Translations under genes and position numbers: made by a program
Shown: one piece after another, positions 1-6,562 of the stretch
Position numbering within the stretch: the stretch's first letter is position 1
Layout of the letters: the number at the start of each line of letters is the position of its first letter
NCBI GenBank assembly: GCA_045598975.1
Contig: JAZRVE010000026.1
Coordinates: 1 to 7,159 of the forward strand
DNA from: UMGS882 sp045598975
Lineage (GTDB): Bacteria; Bacillota; Clostridia; Oscillospirales; CAG-382
DNA: 7,159 nucleotides
Reading direction: 5' to 3'
The notes under the pieces: generated by a model
What the model saw: only the letters and a program-made list of their open reading frames with translations
What the model was told of the DNA's origin: nothing
Database searches by the model: none

Positions 1-76
1 AAATAATCGTCTGCACCCGGAGAAGTTCCTTCTGAAGCGCTTTCGGACGCGGGTTCAACTCCCGCCATCTCCACCA
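1..76 (+). ncRNA. ssrA: tmRNA (ssrA), 3' end only
   Basis: This is the 3' portion of transfer-messenger RNA, which rescues stalled ribosomes by trans-translation. The sequence ends with an encoded CCA (74-76), preceded by an acceptor strand (CATCTCC) and a T-arm made of GCGGG, the loop TTCAACT and CCCGC. Upstream of the T-arm is a GGAC stretch typical of Firmicutes tmRNA instead of an anticodon arm, which argues against an ordinary tRNA. The tag-peptide reading frame and the 5' acceptor strand lie outside the window. A terminator follows at once. The 3' ends of tmRNA genes are frequent targets of tyrosine recombinases, which matters for the repeats just downstream. Confidence 0.87.
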
Positions 77-80
77 AAAT

Positions 81-137
81 AACCTGGAAACTATTAGGTT
101 TACTCATTTTGATTAACCTAATGATTTCCAGGTTTTT
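81..137 (+). terminator. Rho-independent terminator of tmRNA
   Basis: The outer stem AACCTGGAAA (81-90) pairs perfectly with TTTCCAGGTT (125-134). After one mismatch step the inner stem ATTAGGTT (93-100) pairs with AACCTAAT (115-122). The loop is 101-114, and T residues run from 133 to 137. It begins four bases after the tmRNA CCA end. The inner stem arms are themselves copies of the TTAGGTTAA motif repeated nearby. Confidence 0.8.
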
Positions 138-228
138 CAATACCTTGCGGGATAATTAGGTTAACTTTGAATTAAGTTAACCGTTTTCATTTTTGGGAGC
201 TAAAATTGCGATAAGAGTTAACCTAATT
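93..228. repeat. Cluster of TTAGGTTAAC-type short repeats
   Basis: Five related copies occur here: ATTAGGTTTA at 93-102, its inverted form TTAACCTAAT at 113-122, AATTAGGTTAAC at 154-165, ATTAAGTTAAC at 171-181 (one mismatch), and the inverted copy GTTAACCTAATT at 217-228. The pair at 154-183 is closely matched by a pair at 6882-6909. Possible roles are recombinase arm-binding sites, the end of an integrated element, or a duplicated intergenic segment. The repeats are seen directly; the role is inferred. Confidence 0.6.
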
Positions 229-252
229 TTTCCCTCTGCCAGGGGGTGGGTG

Positions 253-555
253 TTACCCGGATGCTTTGAACCTCGGCTGCATATCAGCTTTGGTACAGTT
301 TATCCAGGTCGACAAAAGATCTTCATACTGCTTTTTGTAACTTTGCCCTTCCTCCCGCGTCTTTTCAAGCATATGTTTGGTATCCTTGAGTTCTTTGTCT
401 TTCTTCTCTATAAGTTTCTCCAGGAATTTGATTTTCCCGTTCGCCGCATCCAATTCTTGCTGCTTCGCGTCTGCCGCAGTACCCTCATTGATCTTTGAAA
501 GACGATCCTCGACATACTGACCCAAGTAATCCAGTTTGCCCTGCTTAGTCGCCAC
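253..555 (-). CDS. Hypothetical coiled-coil protein, 100 aa
   Basis: I do not recognise the family. The product is highly charged and helical. Roughly residues 15-75 are rich in Lys, Glu, Asp, Leu and Gln with heptad-like spacing (for example KIKFLEKLIEKKDKELKD), which predicts a coiled coil. There is no signal peptide and no membrane segment. The start is GTG at 553-555, with a modest purine-rich site (GCAGGAAAACG) just upstream on the minus strand; the stop is TAA at 253-255. Upstream, a second minus-strand frame ends at 545-547 with MIVHKQENGGD, overlapping this start by 11 bases, so the ORF may be the distal survivor of a former operon. It is transcribed away from the HTH gene. It could be an accessory-element cargo protein or a fragment of a longer gene. 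Confidence is moderate because no domain is recognisable. Confidence 0.5.
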   Translation of the reverse strand: MATKQGKLDYLGQYVEDRLSKINEGTAADAKQQELDAANGKIKFLEKLIEKKDKELKDTKHMLEKTREEGQSYKKQYEDLLSTWINCTKADMQPRFKASG

Positions 556-589
556 CGTTTTCCTGCTTGTGAACGATCATCCCGCTGTC

Positions 590-618
590 TTGCAAACATC
601 CGCATATTCGGATATAAT
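590..618 (+). promoter_or_regulatory. Sigma-A type promoter for the HTH gene
   Basis: A perfect -10 box TATAAT (613-618) is preceded, with a 17-base spacer, by TTGCAA (590-595), a reasonable -35 match. It lies 36 bases before the ATG at 655, leaving a short AT-rich leader that ends in a GGGAGG ribosome site (642-647). Confidence 0.65.
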
Positions 619-654
619 GTATTTTGTAAAATTATATTTACGGGAGGCGTACCA

Positions 655-873
655 ATGGAGGGATATATGTCAGCGCGGGAAGCGTCCTATAAATGGGGCG
701 TGTCAGAGAGCCGCGTACATAAGCTCTGTCAGGCAGGCCGTGTTCCCGGCGTGAGCCGGTTCGGCAGATCGTGGGTAATTCCTGCTGATGCCGAAAAACC
801 ATGCGATCCGCGAAAAAATCATACGGATAGTGTACGTGCTCAAAGCGACATTTATTTGTGCTTGCAGAGATGA
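655..873 (+). CDS. Small helix-turn-helix DNA-binding protein
   Basis: This 72-residue protein has an excisionase/MerR-like winged-helix fold. MSAREASYKWGVSESRVHKL (residues 5-24) forms the helix-turn-helix, followed by a wing with GRVPGVSRFGRSWVIP (about residues 28-43) and the segment AEKPCDPRK. I have the impression that proteins of this shape are common in clostridial accessory DNA, probably as local transcriptional regulators or recombination-directionality factors. The start is supported by GGGAGG at 642-647, seven bases upstream of the ATG; a second ATG at 667 is possible. The residues after DPRK look non-conserved and may be a divergent tail or a fusion to intergenic sequence. The partner and operator are unknown. 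It could regulate the PTS operon 208 bases downstream, or belong to an unrelated mobile element; the sequence does not decide. Confidence 0.75.
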   Translation: MEGYMSAREASYKWGVSESRVHKLCQAGRVPGVSRFGRSWVIPADAEKPCDPRKNHTDSVRAQSDIYLCLQR

Positions 874-1070
874 TTTTGTCGCGGAATAAAATGCCGTTTT
901 GAACTTCAGAGGCAATTTGCGACTACGTCTGCCGTGCGTAATGGTATCCACCTCAAAACAACTCCCGCTATCGGAAAATAATGACTTTTTTATATTCTTT
1001 TCTTGGGTGTATTCGCAAAAGGCCAAGCGTATACAAAACCCCATTGCTTTAAAATCAAACTCAATGAAAG

Positions 1071-1084
1071 TGAAAACGATATGA
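1071..1084 (+). promoter_or_regulatory. cre-like site overlapping the HPr start codon
   Basis: TGAAAACGATATGA fits the Gram-positive catabolite-responsive element consensus TGWAANCGNTNWCA at all but one position (G instead of C near the 3' end). It covers the ATG at 1081. CcpA binding here would be a roadblock to transcription. With such a degenerate consensus, chance occurrence is possible. In 874-1080 I see no convincing promoter; TTGCAG (862-867) with TAAAAT (887-892) has a poor 19-base spacer. Confidence 0.25.
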
Positions 1085-1422
1085 AAACAAACGAAGAAAA
1101 AATCGTGAAAACCGGGGTTCCGTTGCGTGTCACTCACGGCGACACGGTCCTGACGGCGGGAGATAAGGATTCTTTTGTTTATACGATAAAGGATTCTGTC
1201 GGTTTGCACGCACGCCCCGCAGGTGCACTTGTCAAGCTTGTAAAAAAATATAAAAGCACTGTTACCGTTTCCGCAGGTGGTAATACCGTCAACGCCGGAA
1301 ACATCATGAGTGTTATGTCGCTCGGTGCATCAAAAGGTACGCAGGTGAAGATCGAAGCATCCGGAGAAGATTCGGATGAAGCACTCACGGCTTTGCGGGA
1401 ATTTTTCCGCGCCGAGCTGTAA
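1081..1422 (+). CDS. HPr-like PTS phosphocarrier protein, N-extended
   Basis: HPr carries a phosphoryl group from Enzyme I to EIIA domains in the cytoplasm. The 113-residue product has the HPr signature GLHARPAG with the phosphorylated histidine at His43 (His15 in B. subtilis numbering). It also keeps VNAGNIMSVMSLGASKG, matching the region around B. subtilis residue 46, and a C-terminal helix EALTALREFF. Alignment by eye is gapless from the active site onward and shows 28 extra N-terminal residues (about MKTNEEKIVKTGVPLRVTHG onward). The regulatory Ser46 is replaced by Asn74 and the preceding Lys by Gly73, so HPr-kinase phosphorylation at the usual site is not possible. The chosen start is ATG 1081 because upstream residues (frame open from 1003) do not resemble HPr; the ribosome site is weak. 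The gene ends 15 bases before the large PTS gene, so the two are almost certainly co-transcribed. It is clearly of the HPr family, but not the canonical housekeeping form. Confidence 0.9.
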   Translation: MKTNEEKIVKTGVPLRVTHGDTVLTAGDKDSFVYTIKDSVGLHARPAGALVKLVKKYKSTVTVSAGGNTVNAGNIMSVMSLGASKGTQVKIEASGEDSDEALTALREFFRAEL

Positions 1423-1424
1423 CC

Positions 1425-1431
1425 GGAGGAG
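1425..1431 (+). promoter_or_regulatory. Strong ribosome binding site for the fused PTS gene
   Basis: GGAGGAG lies six bases before the ATG at 1438 and just after the HPr stop codon. It fixes the start of the 1164-residue protein. It also suggests stronger initiation on the large gene than on HPr, whose own upstream site is poor. Confidence 0.8.
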
Positions 1432-1437
1432 TATGTA

Positions 1438-4400
1438 ATGCGATTTTTGCAGAAGATCGGTAAATCTCTCCTGATACCCATTTCATGTATGCCGATATGC
1501 GGTATTCTTATGGGTATCGGCTATCTGCTTTGCCCTGCCGGGATGCAGGGGGGCGATATCGTCGGACTTGCGGCAAAGATCGGCTTTTTCCTCATCACTG
1601 CCGGCGGTGCCGTTATCAATCATATGCCGTTACTGTTTGCTATCGGCGTAGGTATCGGTATGTCGGACGGAGAAGGGACCGGTGGACTTGCGGCGCTTGT
1701 CTCATGGCTGATGATGACCGCTCTCCTGTCCGAAGGAACTATTTCCGCAGTTATCCCCTCGCTTGCACAGAAGGAGACGATCCTTCTGGCGCTGTCAAAA
1801 ATCGAAAACCCGTTTATCGGTATCCTTGCCGGACTTATAGGCGCATTTTGCATAAAGCACTTCAAAAACACCCGCCTTCCGGCGTGGCTGAGCTTTTTCA
1901 GCGGGAGACGGCTCGGTATCATCGTTTCGGGCGTTGTATCCATTATTGTTTCCGCAATACTTTTCGTGCTGTGGCCGATTTTGTTTTCCGGACTTGTCCG
2001 GTTCGGAGAACTGATTGTGGATATGGGAAATTTCGGAAGTGCGATCTATGTAACTCTGAACAGACTTCTTATCCCGTTCGGTCTGCACCATGCACTGAAT
2101 AATGTATTCTGGTTCGATACAGTGGGACTCGGTGACCTCACGGCGTTCTGGGCAGGCAAGACGAGTGCAGATGTTTCCTGGTCCGTCGGTATGTATATGA
2201 GCGGATTTTTCCCGTCCATGATGTTTGGTATTCCGGCGGCGGCACTTGCCATGCATCGGTGCGCAAAAAAGAAGGATAAACGCATATCCGGTATGCTGTT
2301 TTCGTCTGCGCTCACTTCATTTGTATGCGGAGTAACGGAACCGTTCGAATTTTCGTTTATGTTTGCATCTCCGGTGCTTTATGCGATATACTGTGTGCTT
2401 TTCGGCGTATTTACATTTATCGCCAATGCGGTAGGCTTCAGAGCAGGTTTTTCATTCTCGGCCGGCATCATTGACCTCGTGTTCTCCGCTCCTCTCCCGG
2501 CGGCGCAGAAAACACTGCTGATAATCCCGCTCGGAATCGCCGCCTTTGCGGTATACTATCTTGTATTTTGTCTGTTGATAAAGAAGCTTGATTTGAAAAC
2601 CCCGGGACGCGAAGACACGTCGGACACCGAAAGTGAAGATGTACCGGATACGGACTTTACCGTATCTGGAGATATGTCCCGTGCGGCGGGAATCATCAGA
2701 GGGCTCGGCGGCGAAGAGAATATCGTTTCCGTTTCCAACTGTGCGACGAGACTTCGTGTTGAGGTCAGAGATAACAGTCTCTGCAGCGACGGGGTAATAA
2801 AAAAAGCAGGTGCTGTCGATGTTATGAAGATGGGACGCACCTCCGTTCAGGTCATTATCGGACCGGATGTGGAATTTGTTTCGGATGATGTCAATCGTCT
2901 CCTGAAATGTGAGATGCCGGAAAAGGAAAGCAAGGCCGATTTCAGAAGATTCAGCGGAAAGGTCGGAAACGGAGGTATTTGCGTCGGCAAGGTATTTCTC
3001 ATGCCGGAAAAAACCGTCCCCGAAAAGAAAAAAGTCAAGGACAAAAAAACGGAGCTTGAACGCTTTGAAAAAGCACTTTCCGATGCGAGATCAGACCTTC
3101 TCGACACGGCAAAAGAGTCGGGTGGAGAATCCGCAAACATACTTGAGGCTCAGTCAATGATGCTTGATGATGAATCGTTCTGCGAAATGATACGAATAAA
3201 GATCCAAAGCGGTATCAATGCGGAATATGCCGTATTTGAGGCTGGACAGGAAAAGGCAAAATCATTTGAAGCAATGAGCGACGACTATATGCGAGCCCGT
3301 GCTTCCGATGTCCGCCATGCAGCGGAAAAGCTTTATCTGTTACTTATGGGAGAGAGGAATGGGATTCAGGTTCCGGACGGTTCCTGCATCGTGGTTGCGG
3401 AAGACCTGACGCCCGAACAGCTCGTCGGAATGGACAAAAGCAAAGTGCTCGGACTGATCACAAGAAAAGGGAGCGCAAATTCTCACACATCCATTCTTGC
3501 GGGGAATTACGGCATCCCGTATCTTTACGGTGTCGGATTTGACCGCACGGAGGTCGGAAAATCGGAGCTTGCCGCACTTGACGCCGAAGACGGTATCTTC
3601 ATCCTTTCCCCCGATAGCGAAACACAGCTCCGTCTCAATGACAAAAAAAGAGCCGCTGAAGCATTCCTTTCGGCGGCAAATGAATACAGCGGGAAAATAA
3701 AGGTCTGCGCAAACATTTCAGGTCCTGCGGATGTGGCAGACGCCATTTCCGCGGGTGCGGACGGGATCGGACTTTTCCGCACGGAATTTCTCTATATGGA
3801 CCGGGAAACGCTTCCCGATGAGGAAGAACAGTTCACCGCATACAAGTCGGTCCTTGAGGGAATGAACGGCGGCGAGGTCATTATCCGTACAATGGATATC
3901 GGGGCGGATAAAAAGACGGCGTGTATCAGACTGCAGGACGAAGAGAATCCCGCACTCGGCAAGAGGGCTATCCGCCTTTGCCTTGAAGACACGGAGCTTT
4001 TCCGCACACAGCTCAGAGCGATACTCCGTGCCGCAGCATACGGCAAGCTTTCGGTCATGTACCCGATGATAACATCTGCCGAGGAAATAGACGCCATACA
4101 AGAACAGTTGAAAATCGCGGCAGGAGAGCTTGAAGAAAGAGGAAAAAAGTACCGAATACCTTCTCAGGGCATTATGATAGAAACGCCTGCGGCCGCACTG
4201 ATAAGCGATACGCTTGCGGAGAAGGTCGATTTCTTCAGTATCGGCACGAATGACCTCTGTCAATATACTCTCGCACTTGACAGACAGGCGCAGGGACTTG
4301 AGAGATTTTACCGTCCCGGTCATGAAGCGGTGCTTCACCTGATATCGCTTACCGTAGAAAACGCTCATAAAAAAGGGATCAAGGTCGGCATTTGCGGAGA

Positions 4401-4932
4401 AATGGGCGGCGATCCGGAATACATACCGATGCTTGCCGATATGGGAGTCGATGAACTTTCAATGTCTCCGAAAAAAATCAGAAAAGCGAAAAGCAAGCTT
4501 GCGGCACATACCGAAAAAGTCAAAGCTCCCGCACCCGATACCGACGGGTATGTCGGATTTGAAGAGATCGGCGCACCGGCGGACGGGACGCTTGTTTCGA
4601 TGGAGGAAATACCCGATGAAGCATTTTCCTCCGGCGTACTCGGAAAGTGTATCGGCGTGATACCCGATAACGGTAATATTTACGCTCCGTGCGGCGGCAT
4701 CGTGACAATGGTGGCAAAAACGCTCCATGCCCTCGGTATCCGCTCGGACAGCGGACATGATGTGCTTGTCCATGTCGGAATAAATACCGTCACACTCGAC
4801 GGAAAAGGATTTTCCTGCAAAGTGAAGGTCGGTGACAGAGTGGCAAAGAACGACCGTATCATGACCGTAGATCTTGACCTTATTAAGGATGCAGGTCTTG
4901 ATACAACGGTTATAACTGCCGTTGCGGAGTGA
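1438..4932 (+). CDS. Fused PTS protein EIIC-EIIB-EI-EIIA (Glc/GlcNAc type)
   Basis: A single 1164-residue protein joins sugar permease and energy-coupling enzymes of the phosphotransferase system. Residues 1-385 are a membrane EIIC of the glucose/N-acetylglucosamine family: FLQKIGKS start, FGLHHALNNVFWF around 214-226, GVTEPFEF at 298-305 with the conserved Glu301, GFSFSAGIID at 337-346, ending in LKTPGRED. An acidic linker leads to EIIB (about 408-490; CATRLR with Cys435). Enzyme I spans about 505-1018: HPr-binding helices about 530-640, phospho-His683 in NSHTSILAG, PEP-site Arg781 (GLFRTEF) and Arg817, the DFFSIGTNDLCQYTLALDR signature at 931-949, and Cys986 in GICGEMGGD. EIIA is about 1036-1164 with His1097 and phospho-His1112 (VHVGINTV). 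The RAGFSFSAG segment resembles NagE more than PtsG, favouring N-acetylglucosamine, but glucose is possible. EIIA ends roughly 25 residues early, and the EI tail is shortened. All catalytic residues are present. Confidence 0.93.
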   Translation: MRFLQKIGKSLLIPISCMPICGILMGIGYLLCPAGMQGGDIVGLAAKIGFFLITAGGAVINHMPLLFAIGVGIGMSDGEGTGGLAALVSWLMMTALLSEGTISAVIPSLAQKETILLALSKIENPFIGILAGLIGAFCIKHFKNTRLPAWLSFFSGRRLGIIVSGVVSIIVSAILFVLWPILFSGLVRFGELIVDMGNFGSAIYVTLNRLLIPFGLHHALNNVFWFDTVGLGDLTAFWAGKTSADVSWSVGMYMSGFFPSMMFGIPAAALAMHRCAKKKDKRISGMLFSSALTSFVCGVTEPFEFSFMFASPVLYAIYCVLFGVFTFIANAVGFRAGFSFSAGIIDLVFSAPLPAAQKTLLIIPLGIAAFAVYYLVFCLLIKKLDLKTPGREDTSDTESEDVPDTDFTVSGDMSRAAGIIRGLGGEENIVSVSNCATRLRVEVRDNSLCSDGVIKKAGAVDVMKMGRTSVQVIIGPDVEFVSDDVNRLLKCEMPEKESKADFRRFSGKVGNGGICVGKVFLMPEKTVPEKKKVKDKKTELERFEKALSDARSDLLDTAKESGGESANILEAQSMMLDDESFCEMIRIKIQSGINAEYAVFEAGQEKAKSFEAMSDDYMRARASDVRHAAEKLYLLLMGERNGIQVPDGSCIVVAEDLTPEQLVGMDKSKVLGLITRKGSANSHTSILAGNYGIPYLYGVGFDRTEVGKSELAALDAEDGIFILSPDSETQLRLNDKKRAAEAFLSAANEYSGKIKVCANISGPADVADAISAGADGIGLFRTEFLYMDRETLPDEEEQFTAYKSVLEGMNGGEVIIRTMDIGADKKTACIRLQDEENPALGKRAIRLCLEDTELFRTQLRAILRAAAYGKLSVMYPMITSAEEIDAIQEQLKIAAGELEERGKKYRIPSQGIMIETPAAALISDTLAEKVDFFSIGTNDLCQYTLALDRQAQGLERFYRPGHEAVLHLISLTVENAHKKGIKVGICGEMGGDPEYIPMLADMGVDELSMSPKKIRKAKSKLAAHTEKVKAPAPDTDGYVGFEEIGAPADGTLVSMEEIPDEAFSSGVLGKCIGVIPDNGNIYAPCGGIVTMVAKTLHALGIRSDSGHDVLVHVGINTVTLDGKGFSCKVKVGDRVAKNDRIMTVDLDLIKDAGLDTTVITAVAE

Positions 4933-4954
4933 CCCGAAGGGCACTCTCTTTGCG

Positions 4955-5297
4955 ATGAAACAGATTCCCTGCGGGATTTCAGAGCACTGACAAGCACCGA
5001 TTTCTGACCCCGAAATCGCCAAATTTATGGAGGAAATTGAAATAAGCAGATACCTGAAAAACATACCGAGACACATCACGGGAAGAATCGGCAGCCATTT
5101 CCCGCTTTTCTTCGTGTAAGGATGCAGGTAAGGAATCTGCCGCTGCTGTAACATTTATCGTTTTGCTGCGTATGGTGATTTCTATCGCTGCCTTTGCACA
5201 CGGAGCTGTAAAACTATTTTTAAAAGGAAAACCTTTATACTGCCGGATTATAATGTGGGCAGTTGGTTGTTATTATCTGCAATGTATTATACGGTAA
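4955..5297 (+). pseudogene. Broken gene for a small membrane protein
   Basis: No intact ORF is present, but a continuous protein-like reading can be traced. It starts at ATG 4955 (MKQIPCGISEH), meets TGA at 4988-4990, and continues in the same frame as QAPISDPEIAKFMEEIEISR and then a GRIGSHFPLFFV segment. The frame hits TAA at 5117-5119. Skipping the single base 5117 continues it as KDAGKESAAAVTFIVLLRMV, a hydrophobic stretch (ISIAAFAHG), then RIIMWAVGCYYLQ, to TAA at 5295-5297. Two disruptions in about 110 codons suggest decay. I do not recognise the family; the second half predicts one or two membrane segments. It begins 22 bases after the PTS stop and overlaps the start of the next gene by 16 bases, so the following gene may have replaced its 3' part. 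The alternative is that this is simply non-coding and the reading is fortuitous. Confidence 0.4.
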
Positions 5298-6442
5298 AAA
5301 GAAAACTGATATTTATACTTGTCATAGTCATGCTCACATTGCTGTTGGATGGCTGCGCTAATGTCAAAGAAACTAAATCTGCAGAAAAGGTGATACTCGA
5401 CTGTGATATGGGCTACATGAACGATGACATGTTGGCACTCTCTTTGCTTCTGCAGGCAGAAAAAGAGGGTGGCTTTGAAATTGCCGGCATTACATTGGAA
5501 GGCGGAAATGTTTTCATAGATGCAAAATTCGAGGCGGAGGGTGTGTTACAGACTTGCGGATGGCAGAACACAAATTTATTTCTTGAAAACATAGGCCGCA
5601 GCGACATCCCGGTTTACAGGGGAACGGATTATCCTATCGAATTCAATGACAAATCACTGCCGAAATTGACAGCGTATTTTAAAAATGCCGATTATCTTCC
5701 CTTTGCTGACAGGTATGGGGCAATACATGCTTTTGAGAATACAGTGAGCGGAGCCCTGTGCGATAGCGATGATGCAGCAAATTTCATGATCGATTGTGTA
5801 AAGAAGAATCCGGGAAATGTTGTTATCATTGCAATAGGCCCAACTATGAATATCGCAGATGCGGCAAAGCGGGATCCGTCTTTTGCCGGAAATGTGAAGG
5901 CTGTTTATTATATGGGCGGCGCATTGGGCGAGTGCTATGCAGCCGAGACGATAAATGGTAAAAAGGTAAACGCTATAGCTGGTGCCAATGTCACGCCTTA
6001 TGCTGAATACAATGTGCTGTATGACCCGTCGGCATTAGAGACGTGTATTACTGCCGACTTTCCGCAGCAATTTCTTATTCCCGCTGAGCTGAGCGTTGAT
6101 TTTGACAGCAAAGTTGTTAAAGAACTTAAAAGGCACGATTGCAGCATAGCGCAGCTGTGGTATAAGCATTACGAAGATAATGTTCCGCAATATCCGTATT
6201 GGGATCCGATTACTGCGTTTGCCTACCTGAAACCTGCCTATGCGGTTCCTGCCGAGGAAAAGTATATTGCTGTAAATACTGACAGAGAAGATGATAGATT
6301 CGGCGAAACCACGGCGTTGGATGCAGATGGGTACAATGCGTTATCAGAGAATGATAAATCAAAATATGGTAAGGTCACAGTAATAAACGGGGTGGATCAC
6401 TTTTGGGATGAAGTAATACGGCTCCTTTGTCTGGAGGATTGA
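5282..6442 (+). CDS. Nucleoside hydrolase-family lipoprotein
   Basis: A member of the inosine-uridine nucleoside hydrolase fold, which cleaves the N-glycosidic bond of ribonucleosides. Counting from ATG 5282 (386 aa), residues 1-25 form a lipoprotein signal: VKRK, a hydrophobic core and Cys25 in LLLDGC. Asp before Gly-Cys is unusual for a lipobox. The metal loop is DCDMGYMNDD (40-49), matching the DTDMGNDVDD variant of secreted family members, with Asp42, Asp48 and Asp49 as calcium ligands. Further family landmarks are AIGPTMNIA (about 184-192), YMGGA (about 210-214), AEYN (about 241-244) and Asp308 in WDPITAFAY, where the classic family has its fourth metal-site Asp. Length is normal with an N-terminal extension. 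An upstream GTG at 5255 is also in frame; neither start has a clear ribosome site, and the ATG gives a more typical signal peptide. It probably acts outside the membrane. The substrate is not predictable. Confidence 0.85.
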   Translation: MYYTVKRKLIFILVIVMLTLLLDGCANVKETKSAEKVILDCDMGYMNDDMLALSLLLQAEKEGGFEIAGITLEGGNVFIDAKFEAEGVLQTCGWQNTNLFLENIGRSDIPVYRGTDYPIEFNDKSLPKLTAYFKNADYLPFADRYGAIHAFENTVSGALCDSDDAANFMIDCVKKNPGNVVIIAIGPTMNIADAAKRDPSFAGNVKAVYYMGGALGECYAAETINGKKVNAIAGANVTPYAEYNVLYDPSALETCITADFPQQFLIPAELSVDFDSKVVKELKRHDCSIAQLWYKHYEDNVPQYPYWDPITAFAYLKPAYAVPAEEKYIAVNTDREDDRFGETTALDADGYNALSENDKSKYGKVTVINGVDHFWDEVIRLLCLED

Positions 6443-6488
6443 CTTCAGGCAAAGCCTTCGGTTAAATCTAAATTGATAAGCACAAAAA

Positions 6489-6525
6489 AGCCCGTGCTTT
6501 TTGTGAAAAGGCAAAAGCACGGGCT
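6489..6525 (-). terminator. Strong hairpin, terminator oriented for minus strand
   Basis: AGCCCGTGCTTTT (6489-6501) pairs perfectly over 13 bases with AAAAGCACGGGCT (6513-6525), with an 11-base loop. The A-run at 6483-6489 becomes a T-run after the hairpin only on the minus strand; on the plus strand no T-run follows. There is no minus-strand gene to its right in this window. It may still reduce read-through from the hydrolase gene. Confidence 0.6.
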
Positions 6526-6562
6526 ATCTCTATGCTGTTTATGTCTCATTGCTTTTTCTCTG

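Noticed and set aside
899..1084. 61-codon plus-strand frame ahead of HPr, overlapping its start codon
   Set aside because: No ribosome site and low-complexity, non-family sequence. The overlap with the HPr ATG is probably incidental.
703..1209. 168-codon open frame on the minus strand
   Set aside because: It is antisense to both the HTH gene and HPr, shows no domain features, and lacks a ribosome site. The HPr and HTH readings explain the same DNA much better.
4998..5018. 7-bp perfect hairpin CGATTTC / GAAATCG after the PTS gene as a terminator
   Set aside because: No T-run follows it and it lies inside the broken gene. Too weak to call a terminator.
4459..5154. 231-codon open frame on the minus strand
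   Set aside because: It runs antisense through the well-supported EIIA domain; codon-shadow effects explain its length. The part over 4933-5154 competes with the broken plus-strand gene, but has no clear start signal or family features.
5249..5254. Perfect TATAAT just before the in-frame GTG at 5255
   Set aside because: No -35 box at 16-18 bases upstream, and the motif lies within the coding-like remnant, so a promoter call is not supported.
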